This document shows, in pieces, positions 8,946 through 19,569 of a DNA stretch of 21,749 bases. Each line of letters opens with the position of its first letter. Position 1 is the first letter of the stretch. The notes under the pieces are model-generated. The model was given only the letters and a program-made list of their open reading frames with translations, was not told the origin of the DNA and did not search any database. Source of the DNA: Isoetes engelmannii (Eukaryota; Streptophyta; Lycopodiopsida; Isoetales; Isoetaceae); the NCBI GenBank assembly GCA_011763485.2, contig JAANSK020265605.1, positions 1-21,749 on the forward strand. The letters are read 5' to 3'. Position numbers and translations under genes: made by a program.

Positions 8946-9349
8946 TTTTCAATATTTCTTAGATGTACATTTAAATTATCGCAAACCTCGCACATCATAT
9001 TACAAGTTTTAACTGTAAACAAGGTGTTGCCGCACCAAGGGTTGCCCGCATGAAGGGGGGAAACAAAAGAAAACAAAAGAAGAAAAATTGATTTCAAAGT
9101 TGCAGAATCAGAAGGGTCACGTCATAAAGAACATCCATTTTGGTTTATTATGTATATAGAAGAAGATACATTCAGAATTATTGATACTAGCAAGCCTTAA
9201 AGAAAAAAAACTCATTGTTGCACAAGGAAGTCAAGTTAGCGGGCACAGAAGATTAGGGCTCTGAGCAACCTGCATGATCCGATGATCTGGTAGAAGATTA
9301 CTTACCGAAGAAAATAACAGATTGATAAACCTTAGACCTCTTGGTCTGC
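8946..9349. other. AT-rich intergenic DNA, no gene seen
   Basis: No recognisable ORF. A short direct repeat of GAAACAAAA-like units lies near 9059-9083. Confidence 0.5.
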
Positions 9350-9700
9350 AATCGCGGATGTTCTATGCAACCACGGATGTTCTATGATCAAATCCTTCCT
9401 AGCTTACAATCTATCCGCTACTTTTTCATGCAATTTAAAAGACATGCAAGTTGCATTTCAAGGAATATCCTAGTCTACAATCTATCTCCTACTTCATGCA
9501 ATTTCAAATACATGCAAGCAGATTTTCAAGGAATATCTGACTCAAATTCAATATAGAAAGTGAGAATTTAGAATCCTTGTTTTGGGTATTATCTCAGAGC
9601 ATCTAATTAAGATGTTCTATAGATATTCCAACATGTCTCGCTATCTATATCTATCTTAAGATATGCTACAGATATTCCAACTTCCTCGTTATCATTCCTA
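9350..9700 (+). repeat. Three adjacent small tandem duplications
   Basis: A 19-bp unit containing CGGATGTTCTATG is doubled at 9350-9387. A ~70-bp unit starting CCTAGCTTACAATCTATCC is imperfectly doubled (9398-9468 and 9469-9537). A ~50-bp unit containing AGATATTCCAAC is imperfectly doubled from about 9607. These are three separate events of different period within 350 bp, pointing to slippage-prone DNA. Confidence 0.75.
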
Positions 9701-9980
9701 GGGTATGCCATGTGGGCAACCCAAAAAGATCTTAAAATATCCCTTTACGTAAGTTCTAAGAAAAGCTTGCAAAATACCCACAGAAACAGGGTATTCGAAT
9801 TTGGCTCGAATGACAAAAACATTTTTGTGATCGATCGAATATAAAAAGTCGCCTTCATAAAACTTGTAGATTAAATTAAGCTCTATCCACTAGCAATGAA
9901 ATCATCTACAATAGAATTAGAATCTTTACAGTAGTTTAAATAAGTGTGTTATAAACAAATAACTATGTGTTATTAAATTA
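9701..9980. other. AT-rich spacer, nothing recognised
   Basis: No coding or repeat signal seen between the tandem duplications and the Mutator-like element. Confidence 0.4.
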
Positions 9981-10726
9981 AGGGAAATTTACTAAAATAA
10001 CTTTAATTATTGACTAAATTCCCCAAAAGCTCTTCAAATCTTTTAAATTCCCAAAATGCCCTTAATTCTTAAGTATTTTCTCCAATAGCTCTTCGTATTT
10101 AAAAAATCACTAAAAAGCACATTTTCACAGTAGATGATCATTCCTTATAGATGATGAAAGTGTTTCTTAGAGATCACTACAATCTGGAAATTAAATTTCA
10201 GAACATCACATATGACAAAATATGCAATGGAAATGTCAAATAAGATTTGTACAACTGCCTTCATTATGGCCGCCATTACCACAATGTGTGCACCTGTACA
10301 CAGGCTTTTCTCTATCCCTCTCTTCTGACATATCACTTTTCCTTTTAGGCCTACCAGGAGGTGACGTGTTGCAAGAGGTAGCATTTCATTATTTTCAAGA
10401 AGTTCAATATTTGGTGGATAAAGAGCTCCAGCATATGAATAGCAAAACAAGTGACCTGGATGGGAAAAAAGCTCTGGATATTGATGCCGAGAAAGAATAA
10501 TGTGATGTTCTGAAACTTATTTTTTAAATTGTTGTAATATGTGAGAAATACTTCCATCTTTAAAGAATGATGATCTATTGTGAAAACGTGCTTTTTGGTG
10601 ATTTTTAAAAACCAAAAGCTATTTGGGAAAATACTTAAGAATTAAGGGCATTTTGGGCATTTAAAAAATATGAAGGGCTTTTTGAGAATTAAGTCAACAA
10701 TTAAGATTATTTTGATAAATTTCCCT
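9981..10726. mobile_element. Mutator-like element (MULE) with ~165-bp terminal inverted repeats, deleted
   Basis: The left end AGGGAAATTTACTAAAATAA is matched, inverted, by the right end TTTTGATAAATTTCCCT. The two arms (about 9981-10146 and 10560-10726) align over ~165 bp with scattered mismatches, including shared blocks such as CCAAAATGCCCTTAATTCTT and AAAAAGCAC.TTTTCACA. Long terminal inverted repeats are typical of Mutator-like elements, and the interior still encodes a MULE-type transposase tail (next entry). At ~746 bp nearly the whole transposase is missing, so any movement would need enzyme from another copy. I found no clean 9-bp target duplication, which suggests age or misplaced ends. 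Confidence 0.85.
10236..10385 (-). pseudogene. MULE transposase remnant: C-terminal linker and CCHC zinc knuckle
   Basis: An open stretch of 49 codons plus a TGA stop lies inside the Mutator-like element. It reads PPGRPKRKS, a basic charged linker, then CTHCGNGGHNEGSC, an exact C-x2-C-x4-H-x4-C zinc knuckle, and stops a few residues later. In plant MULE transposases a PPGRPKKxR linker followed by a CCHC knuckle forms the extreme C-terminus, so both order and position fit. The frame upstream is closed by stops and there is no MULE catalytic domain. It is therefore a leftover, possibly a terminal exon. The overlapping plus-strand ORF at 10222-10500 is its shadow. Confidence 0.8.
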
Positions 10727-11963
10727 AAAAATAACTCAAATGAGCATAACTTGGTACATTCTCCAACTCCCATTTAAATAAACTTGGTCCTGTTGAAAAA
10801 ATCTTATCTTAATCTATAATGTTTGTGAAGCAATTTTTTAATATGAAGTCTTATAAAAAATTTACTACAAATATTTGTAAACTTAATGGAGTATATTTGG
10901 AATTTTCACTAATTTTTATTTATTTAAAAATTTTAGGATAGAACAAAGGAGCAAATCTAGCATAGCCATGGACCTTCATAAAGACGTTAAATCAATTGCA
11001 TCAATTTACACAAGCACAGCCAAATTTTAAATTAAAGATATCCAAGCTTTAAGACGCAACATAAAGACCCAAATATAATAAGATCCAATCAAATTCTTAC
11101 AAAGGCTTGCCCGCTTACACATGTACGAGGCTAAAGCCACACCAAGAACGTCGTATAAATTTAGTTTCACCAATTATTTTAATGTTAGCATGCTCAAAAT
11201 TTCCAGCACTACAGCTACCATTTTATTTTTGCATCAAACTTTTAGACTGCTCAGGTGGTCCATATCAGATATCACCAGAAGTCAATGAGAATAGGGCTAC
11301 CATTTTATTACTGATGTGACAATATATGATTTTCAAAACAAGATGACTTATGTTTCAATAGAATGCGATCATTTGTCGACCTTCTAGCTGTTCTTACAAA
11401 TTTGGCAGGTTTATACTTCTCTTCATACTTTAGATGGGTATCTTCTGAAGCAAAAACCTAATACAAGGCCAGCCTGCACATAACCTGAATAACAAGTGCA
11501 CTGTGTAGTATACTAGCTGGACTCTTCATTGAATCTACCTTGGCTGCCAAAAGCACAGCATTAGGGTACATTGTGAAAAATTTACCTGCCAGCACTAGGC
11601 AACCAAGTTAGCCTAACAGATTTTCAGCCAACTCTCAAGCATAATTGATTTTAGTAAAAATTGTGCACCAGATACACATTGTAAAGGAACACTAAAGTTA
11701 CTCCATATATACAGTCATGATCAGCATCTGTCACTTCTGGCTTACAAATAGCCTAAATTAGAAAATCCCGGCCATTGCATGTGCAAAAACTAGACTGCTA
11801 GCCAGGTCAACGTAGATTTCATTGGACCTCCCACAGACTCAAAGAATAAGCTATGCCAGCATAATAACTTGCACAAGGGACGAATAAAATATGCTTACAG
11901 ACAAATACAATGTGAGATTGATCCATTTTACCAAGAAAAGATGCAGATCCAGTAAATGGGGCC
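10727..11963. other. AT-rich intergenic DNA and probable U2AF65 3' region
   Basis: No ORF with recognisable content. The part nearest 11963 should hold the 3' UTR of the minus-strand U2AF65 gene. AATAAA-type signals on the minus strand occur near 11225 and 11305, but the cleavage site cannot be placed. Bases 10740-10790 weakly resemble 8755-8805 (AACTCCxxTTTAAATxAA), perhaps shared old repeat DNA. Confidence 0.4.
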
Positions 11964-14900
11964 TTAGCCACTAAAGTCACCAGCCGCAAACTGCTCTTCA
12001 CTATAATAAACAGCCAAAACGGAATTGCCACTGAACTTCCTGCCGTTTAGAGCGTTTTTAGCTTTTGCAGCACCTTGCGTGTCATTGTACTCAACAAACA
12101 CCTGCAATTGACAGGAAGGATTACTAACTAAAAACGGACAAATTAAAAAATAGTAACAAGCAGGAGAGAGTAATAGCACCTTCCCAAGGCCAGGAACATG
12201 CTCGCCTGTAGGACTTGGGCGTGGGATTACAAGAGTAGTTATTGCACCTAAAGAACCAACATACAATGAAACCATATAACACTGCTTCCAATGGAAAAAC
12301 AAATGACAACCATACCATATTTCCCACACTCTTCTTTCATGTCTTCAAATATATCTTCGAAGTCTTCATCATTTTTCAATTCATCTGGCGATACAACCTG
12401 AATAAGAGCTTTCAGCAACTGACATAACTAATAGTGCCAAACTCAAAATCGCTACAAGGAAATGATACCTGTGTTAAGCACACCACTTTCGTTGGTGTCT
12501 CTGCAAGAGAGAAACCGCCCGGGTCCATGCCTCCCATTAACGCATTTGGGTAGCCCATCATACCAAGAGGATTGGCAAGTGTTGCTTGTAATGCCATTTT
12601 CTACATTTTAACTGAAATATTAATAAATTGTTGATGTAAAAGAAAAGGATGGGCACAAAAATTCTGAACACCTGAATCACCTGGAATGCTATCTGCTGCT
12701 GAGCATGCGCTAAAACACTTGCTTGATCTGGCTTTGCTTGAGCATTTTGCACACTATATTAGTGGAAATGTTAGCAACCATCATGAATGACTATTTAACA
12801 TGTAAACAAGGGTTGCAATGCACAAATACTTTGCAGTGGCCCGACGAACAGTCAATGTCTTATCCCCCATTTTTAAACCATTAAGCGCAGCACATGCAAC
12901 ATCTGTCACGCTAGGGTCCTACAGAAGAGAGGTTTACAAATCTCAATATTTAAAGCAAAATAGAAGCAAGCTATACAGACCTGATAGACACAAAATGCAT
13001 ATCCTTTCGAGTTCCCTGTATCACGATCTTTAACAAGATCGAAACCACGCAAAGGCCTGGAAGTACTCCTACTGAATATAAAGGACATAGACATCAAAGA
13101 AAAAAGTAAACCACCCTTACCCAAAAGATTCCAACAACTCTTTAATTTGTATTTCAGTTAAGTAATAAGGAAGGCCTCCAACAAATACTCGATCAGGCCC
13201 ATCAGCACTCCCAGCTGCACTGTTGAGACAACAAACATGGTTAGCCCATTTGGTATTTACTTGTGTCATATGCAAAAATAAAGTCAAATTACCCAGGTGT
13301 TAAACCAACTGCAGCAAGATTCAGGTTTGGTTTTGGCTGACTGGGCCCGAGAGTAGCTGCCATGGAAGGGTTATAATCGCTTGGCCGTCTTACACGCACT
13401 GGAACACCCTGTAATTCAGAAGACAAATTGAACACCAATGCAACCAAAATGACATGTAAATTTTAAATAAGAAGCACCTCAAATATAATGCCATCTAAAG
13501 CCATGGCATTGCTAGCTTCTTCAACTGTCCTCATTTCCACAAAAGCAAACTTCTTTTCATGGTTGATGTACACATTAACCACAGCATCACCTGTTTATAA
13601 AAATATGTCATAAATGTTTCCCATTGCAGGAAACAGAAATATCTGAATTTACCTGGCACTGCAGATTTCCCACCAATGGCATCCATTACTTGACTGAAAA
13701 ATGTTGCAATGGTCTACCGACAAAGAAAAGTCAGCTATTACATAATCAAAAATGTTTCATCCTAAATACAACATAGGCATGAACGTAGCCCACCTGCTCA
13801 TTTGCCATAGGAGGTAGCCCACCAACATATACCCGACGGGCATGTCTTGTAGCCTGAAGAAAATGCAGAGTCATTGCTGAGAACAAAATTGAAAGTGGAA
13901 CAGTAAGAAGTCAAATTTGTTTTAAGGGAAACAATGTCAAGATAAAACCAGATGATTTGCAACTCTCTCTAGGGCTCGTCACAGCATCGTGATTTAACAA
14001 AATTATTTTGATGTTTCCTAACTTGCGCTATGAGCCCTGGGGACAGTGTCCAGGGTCAGCAAGCCAACAAATGTGGTAAATGGGATCTTTTGAAACTGCA
14101 GTATCAGTTCCAATGATTGATACTTGGATAGTAAACAAACTGAGGATAAGGATAATAAATTAGTGACAGGTGGATCAAGGATACCCATGCTTGGCACCTC
14201 CTTTAGACCTAAGAGTGCTAAAGAAAGGTAGCTTATGTTCAGCATACCTGCTGTGTCATTGCTTGTGCTGGCATGGATGGAAGCCCTGCAAACTACCAAG
14301 CCAGAGGACTACTTAATGTATGTACTGAACTAGGTGACCAAGATACAGAAAGCAAGATTACAAAAATACCTGAGTACCACCACCAAATGGGAACATTGGT
14401 GAGAAAAGTCCAGCAACTGGAGTCGCCATCCCAGGCATCTGACCTGTAAATTCAAGACATTTCAATGTCAAAAACACATCATCATCTGCTTAAAAAGAAG
14501 CATTGGCATTGACCATTTGCTTTATTTAGAAAAGAAAGAGAATATTTACAAAATAACAAAATATATGAGAAAGGTAAAAGTTGCTGAGTGAGAATGACCA
14601 GCAATGAACCGACACTTGTATATTTATCTCGATGTTGCTCATGCAAGTAGCTGGAGCCACCACAAACAACACAAGACAACAACACAACAAGCCAAACAAG
14701 CAGATCATTTTTAGAGAATGGATGAAACAATATCAAACTTCTTAAAAAGAAAATTTGTTATAAAGCTACAAAGTCCAAATTGGCATACCTGGCATTGCTG
14801 CACCAGGAACAACCGCAGCACCAGCTGGTGCCATATCAAAGCCACTTGCTCGTCTGTCGTGCCAACCAAACAAGCATAAGATTTCTTATTGATGTATCTC

Positions 14901-16765
14901 TCAATCTATATGTCTATCTCATATTTTCATATGATGACCTCCATGGCAGTATATCGTAGTTTAGTTAGCATTAGAGACATTGCAAACACAGGCAAACTTG
15001 ATAGGGCAACTATTTTGATAAATCACTTAAACTGGATCTTTTACACAACACACCTCCGCCGTTCCCTAGAATGCGAACGGGACCGCGAACGTGAGCGATG
15101 AGATGATCTTCCTCGTGAATGAGAATGGGAATGATGTTTATGTCTCTTTTCCCTCTCCTGCTCATAACCATCATCATATTCTGTATTCCTTCTGTAATTA
15201 AACATGGCTGGAGTGTAAGAACTCCAAAATGCTAATCACATTAAGACAAAGTATTTATTTGATAAATTATTTCATCAACATCCATGCCTGTAACATTGAG
15301 CTCTTCAACAAAATATAATTTATTTTTTCACTCATTAAAATCTACCTAGCTATATAGATGTTTTAAATAGCTGCACAAACTAATGAAAACTATGCTAGAA
15401 TAACTAATTATACGTGTTTAAAGAATTTGCAGGCACTGATTTACAATTACTTACCTTCCATGTTCTCTACCACCATGGCGTTCAAAGTCCCGATCACGAT
15501 CTCGATCTTCTCGTTTATGATCTTCCCGATCACGATCACGATCACGATCTTCTCTCTTATGATCTTTGTGACGTCCCTTGTCCCTATCACGGTCCCTATC
15601 CCGTTCCCTATCTCGATCCCTTTCTCGATCTCTATCCCTGGGTTTTTCTCGTTCTCGTGAAGAATGCTGCAAATGCTTTGAGTAAGTACAGATAGATCAT
15701 AAAACGTGCTTGGAAGATGCTGTGCACATGCCTATGATGGCCTCATTACAGTTGTAGAAAAATAGCAATAGATTGCCTCTGAAAAAATTAACATATACGT
15801 TATACAGAAACTTTACTATTAGCTTATGGGCATGAACGCAGTTTAGGCAGCCTCTGCCTGTGCACCGAGGGCTAATATTTTGTTAATCCGTTTACATTCT
15901 ACTACTTTTTACACTATATGAATGTATTCAGTAAATCTAACATGCTTTAAAATATTCGGCTTTTCCAGCATAAATAAATTCTTTAAACTGGCAGTGAGCA
16001 GATACAATCGTGAGGTAACAAGCATAACTAAGGTTGTGAGCTTCCAAAAAGCAGGATTCTTCACGCCCTCGTCAAGACTCTTACCAAACATTCTTAAAAG
16101 TGCAAAATCATGAGAACGCCGTCTTCTCAACCAAAGGAATCTCTAAAAAACAAATACAATAGTCTGGTGCATTTTATCCGTGCATTTTATCCACCATTGA
16201 ACCTCAAGAAATGGGTATCTCATATCACCTCTTTGCTACAGACTGCTCCTTAATCGTTGTTCTTCCAAACTAATCACAAGCAACAGGAGCAACCAACAGC
16301 AGAGTTTGAGATTCAGACGAAAATATCAAAACTCCTTGGCAAAGATAATGATAGTATTATACATTAAAAATGATTGTAATGCAAATACAAAGGCAATGCA
16401 TGTACTGAAAGCTACTTAGGAACATACTGCTTACTATCCATGCTAAGCAACTAATTTAATACCCCTACGTACAGTGGTGCTCCAAGTTATTTTTCTAGAA
16501 TCACCATACTGAGCACTATGAAAGCTCCCGCCAAACAAAAACAAACTAGCTCTTAAAAGCGTATAACGGGCCGTAGAAGGACTAAGCAACAGAAATTTAA
16601 GCTCAAAAACAGAAATAAAATCCAAGATAGAAGCAAAACAAACCCAGCTACCTCATGCCGGCGCTCGCCATTGCTGCGCTCTTCAACTTGCGCATCATAA
16701 TGTGATGGCTCTCCATACTCCTCAAATCTACCGCGATCTTCGTAAAAACCTGCTTCGTAACCCAT
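11964..16765 (-). CDS. U2AF65: Splicing factor U2AF large subunit (U2AF65), 18 coding exons
   Basis: U2AF65 binds the polypyrimidine tract and recruits U2 snRNP to the branch point in the nucleus. Exons, high to low: 16765-16652, 15666-15455, 15191-15054, 14853-14789, 14443-14370, 14292-14248, 13853-13794, 13713-13653, 13590-13478, 13408-13293, 13219-13121, 13056-12981, 12918-12830, 12753-12681, 12600-12469, 12397-12316, 12247-12180, 12101-11964. All junctions are GT-AG and in phase, giving 584 residues, close to plant U2AF65 length. Domains: Arg-rich RS region with long RD/RE runs (~39-154); plant-type linker SGFDMAP; RRM1 (~220-305; RNP2 VYVGGL, RNP1 KKFAFVEM); RRM2 (~339-418; VFVGGL, SKGYAFCVY); UHM (~483-584) with an acidic helix (DEDFEDIFEDMKEE) and the RxF motif GRKFSGN that contacts SF1-type ligands. 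Exon 14 has a second in-frame donor 9 nt downstream. UTR introns cannot be excluded. Confidence 0.97.
15491..15642 (-). repeat. Hexamer-like repeat encoding Arg-Asp/Arg-Glu runs in U2AF65 exon 2
   Basis: GATCNC and TCCCTATC-type hexamers dominate exon 2 and encode alternating RD/RE dipeptides with two interspersed DHKRED segments. This is the charged arm of the RS region. Its near-periodic DNA makes it prone to length change. The plus-strand ORFs rich in DHDHD or ITITI are shadows of it. Confidence 0.85.
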
Positions 16766-16930
16766 TCTTCTCTGCTTTGCTAACTAACCTATGAAGGCAG
16801 TGAGAAGGAGGAGGGTATGACGGGAAGCATTAGGTCATTCTTTGTTGATAACAAGAGAGGATTTTAGGACGCCCTTTTTTCCGCCTTTCCTACGTCATCG
16901 TTGTCCTGCCATGTCAGCATAAAAGGTTAT
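16766..16930 (-). promoter_or_regulatory. Leader and proximal promoter of U2AF65
   Basis: On the minus strand a CT-rich stretch (16800-16817, TACCCTCCTCCTTCTCAC) lies ~35-50 bp before the start codon, as in many plant leaders. A TGACGT core lies at 16892-16897, ~125 bp upstream. No clear TATA box. The transcription start cannot be placed. Confidence 0.4.
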
Positions 16931-17515
16931 GTTTTGTTGGGTCAAAAATTGCAACCATTGCAAAGCCAAGATCTTTTTGTTTTGGTTTGCCCCTAAGGGT
17001 CGTTTATGTCGGTATAGGGCATACGGTGGGTATATGCCATTATATACCTGGATATGCTTACAACTAGCCTAAACTGCCTATTGCAGGTCACTTTGCCCGT
17101 CGCCCCGACCTGTTCTTTGCTCTCTGCTTTGTTTCCAGGCAATTGTTTGATCAAGAACCAATCCAGAACGCTTGCCTATCTCAAGCTTAGATTTTTCCCG
17201 TCCAAAGCACTAGCTTATCTTTCTCAAGGGATCTAGGCTCTACCATGTGTTCGTATAGAATGCTTTTTCTAGACAAAACAATTCATTTCTGTTGCTACAG
17301 GCAGCTAGTGTTGCTTGAAGTTATGGAGATCACGACGTGAACATTTGACATGATAACAGCATCGAAGTTGTAAAACACAGTAGATGATAGAAGTTCCTGG
17401 AGCGGGAAAAGACAAATGGATAGATTTGGGGTATCACTTTGCTTCACTTTAGAACAGTCTTTTGAGTTTTGAATGGGAGGAAATTTGAATAGAACAACGT
17501 AAAGAAGTGCCTAAC
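16931..17515. other. No gene recognised
   Basis: Only a 60-codon plus-strand ORF (17054-17236) without recognisable domains. A small hairpin GGTATATGCCATTATATACC lies near 17030-17049. The minus-strand sequence below 17516 should hold the C-terminal part of the alpha-kinase if the gene were complete, but no such motif is visible. Confidence 0.4.
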
Positions 17516-18470
17516 CTGTACTGTTGCGGCATAATCTCGTGTACATATCCAGCATTATTAGAATATCTCATCCAATCCCTTTTAAGTACTTTTTCCATGT
17601 TACAAAACTTTTGACTAGTACCAACCTCCAACATAGAGACCATAGTAAAGTTAACCTGTATGTTGTTCAAAAGAAATGTAGTTTGAACCGAGATGGATAA
17701 GGATTGATGTAGAATGCCCTAATTTTGGATAAGTTGATGATTTAGCTAGAGAATTCTAAGAACATATGCAGTTCAACTACATGATTCTAAGAACAAGCTC
17801 TAATATGAAAGCAGATACGCAGTTCATATTGAGAATCAACTATATAGCTATGTTCGAGAAAAAACAAAGTTGATATGTGAAGACTTGTTTTGTCCCTCAA
17901 GCATTGTAGTATGCGTGTTAAATTTTGTAGCCGTATGGGCAGCCACTCGTTGCACTTCCATCTGTTCCAAGTAGTTTTTCGTTGCATGGACTTCTTTTGT
18001 ATTCTCTCAAAATCTCACCTTAAACCTCTTGACAACCATATCCAGTTGCTTTTCCTGATTATCCACTAGATGTGCATAAAAAGGCCATCTTATTGCACCC
18101 TCACCACGGAACGGATTTGGAGCAACCCTAACTTCCACATATCCCATTGTTCACATTCAAGACTTCCTCCAAAGCCTATCTCCCAAGAATTCTTTAAAGT
18201 GGAATTGGGCAAAGCAAAGCCTGGAATCCTTGAGTTTCTTGCCTAGGGCAAGGCATCGCAAATAGTCCTTCGAATCCTGCTGTAAATTTCCTTATAATCT
18301 GTCCTAGCTTCAACTCTGCAACTGGAAGCTCTACCTTGACAAAACAAGGTTAAAAAAAAAACTTACTAACACCTAAGGCAAAGGCAAAGCTATCATAACC
18401 GAATCTAGATGTTTGGCCAAAGCTGCCATAGTCGAAGCTTTGACCTCGAAACACAGCCAGCTCTTCTCAA
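17516..18470 (-). pseudogene. Alpha-type (MHCK/eEF2K-like) protein kinase, broken fragment
   Basis: Three minus-strand pieces appear in the order expected for an alpha-kinase N-lobe. At 18147-18019, APNPFRGEGAIRWPFYAHL followed by VVKRFK matches the family pattern PFxxGxxRxAYxA ... VxKxFK, where the final Lys is the ATP-binding lysine. After one in-frame TGA (18007-18009) the same frame continues to 17851 with YLEQMEVQRVAAHTATKFN, matching the next conserved helix (YLxxxxxQxVAxxxAxxFN). A putative exon at 17655-17516, with AG and GT borders, carries MEKVLKRDWMRYSNNAGYV, matching ExxLxGxWxKYxNNxGxV. Upstream (18180-18470) are coding-like scraps in other frames, including SFDYGSFGQTSRFGYDSFA. 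The C-lobe with the metal-binding and zinc-binding residues is not found. The stop, frame changes and missing C-lobe indicate a pseudogene, though undetected introns are possible. Confidence 0.65.
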
Positions 18471-18925
18471 CATGACCGAGAAGCACCATTTGAAAAAAAA
18501 TGGGACTCATGTCATTCCCAACTTTTTTTCCGATGCCCTTAATTCGGCCCCTAATGATGTTCGAATATTTGGTTGTCCCTTTTTGGGGTAGTTTGGCCTG
18601 GGTAACTCATGTGTAAAAAAAAAATATCTTTCAGGTGTGGCAACGAGTTTCTCGTCTCGCCAGTCGAGAAACTCATTGTCACAACCAAATGCAGGAATTA
18701 GCGGGTGTTCTTTTTTTCAAACAAAGTAAAATTAAATTCAAATGATGATTTGGAGCCCACGAACACTCTGATTGCCAAAACACGTAAAGCAAGAGATTTG
18801 AACCATCAAATTGTACAGACAATGGAAGATTGTATAAAAAATGAACTCTTCGATTACACAACGCGCAAGTTTGCACAACCATTTACATCAATAATAAATA
18901 CATTACATAGCAATCTACATTGGCC
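18471..18925. other. Spacer with one palindrome, no supported gene
   Basis: A 74-codon plus-strand ORF (18705-18929) has no recognisable domain. The only notable structure is the palindrome at 18637-18682, listed separately. Confidence 0.4.
18637..18682. repeat. Palindrome copy 1 (TTTCTCG...CGAGAAA family)
   Basis: Arms of 18 bp, GTGGCAACGAGTTTCTCG and CGAGAAACTCATTGTCAC, pair with two mismatches around a 10-bp centre TCTCGCCAGT. The core resembles the two further copies at 19482-19507 and 20603-20624. The ATTGTCA flank is shared with copy 3. Confidence 0.85.
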
Positions 18926-19342
18926 TTAGAGACTATGGGGGTCTAGCAGTGACAACAGTTGTACATCGAGATCGAATACGGAATACTGTATGGGCTCAAC
19001 TGGTGGACCACTTTGATCCAGCCTCGGAGCCCGTGAAGCAACCTGAAGGTGATAGAAAGCTTCTCGCGGAGGTGCCTCAGGTGCAACTAGTTTGCCCGTC
19101 CAACCGACGGGCACTCCCCCCCTGCGCATCCTCTCTTCTATGCCCGGGTCAAAAGCATTTATACCCCAACCTCCAGGGATGTCTTGCAAAGCCTGCAAGA
19201 TCCTCTGCGCCTCATGTAACTGATCCATCTTCTTCTTACCAGCGGGTGGATTGCTCCTTTCCATGGTATTAACGCTCCCTAGCAAGTTTATCCCACAGCC
19301 CGAGTAGAAGCGTTTCTTGCGGGGAAATAGGTCGGGCTGCAT
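18926..19342 (-). CDS. Uncharacterised ORF, possible last exon of the HAD-associated gene
   Basis: 138 codons from the first Met. The frame has normal coding-like composition with a Lys-rich patch (PAGKKKMDQLHEAQRILQAL) and a Gly/Pro-rich middle (DIPGGWGINAFDPGIEERM). A good acceptor (CTTGTAG, ~19347) lies just upstream, so it may be a 3' exon starting at about 19346. No donor in the preceding HAD piece joins it in phase, so the connection is unproven. I recognise no family. It lies on the same strand as, and downstream of, the phosphatase-like pseudogene. Confidence 0.4.
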   Translation of the reverse strand: MQPDLFPRKKRFYSGCGINLLGSVNTMERSNPPAGKKKMDQLHEAQRILQALQDIPGGWGINAFDPGIEERMRRGGVPVGWTGKLVAPEAPPREAFYHLQVASRAPRLDQSGPPVEPIQYSVFDLDVQLLSLLDPHSL

Positions 19343-19481
19343 TCCAACCTACAAGACACCAACATCATAATCAACAAACAAAGTGCTATTAGTTAGGAAA
19401 GAAAGGACAAGTAGACAAAGACATCCAAAAGTCACATGCATAATTTCATTATGACTTGGGAGACTTTCATTACAATCATTA

Positions 19482-19507
19482 CTTTCTCGACTCGCGAGTC
19501 GAGAAAG
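19482..19507. repeat. Palindrome copy 2: 26-bp perfect palindrome
   Basis: Core TCTCGACTCGCGAGTCGAGA (19485-19504), extended by three bases on each side with perfect pairing. It lies between the end of the HAD-type reading frame (19570) and the ORF at 18926-19342. If those were joined by an intron, it would be intronic. Confidence 0.95.
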
Positions 19508-19569
19508 CGAAGAGTATTTCATTGCACGAGTTGTTTTACACAAAACAATATACATTGGTGGTTTTATGA

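Noticed and set aside
10222-10500. 92-codon plus-strand ORF inside the Mutator-like element
   Set aside because: It is antisense to the zinc-knuckle frame, which has a recognisable motif; the plus frame has none.
9957-10736. 8-bp direct repeat AAATAACT near both ends of the Mutator-like element as a target duplication
   Set aside because: The left copy lies ~16 bp outside the start of the inverted repeat and the right one only ~2 bp outside, so it does not border the element symmetrically. The DNA is also very AT-rich.
15414-15695. Plus-strand ORFs rich in His-Asp or Ile-Thr repeats
   Set aside because: They are the complement of the RD/RE-coding exon of U2AF65, whose minus-strand frame is joined in phase to its neighbours.
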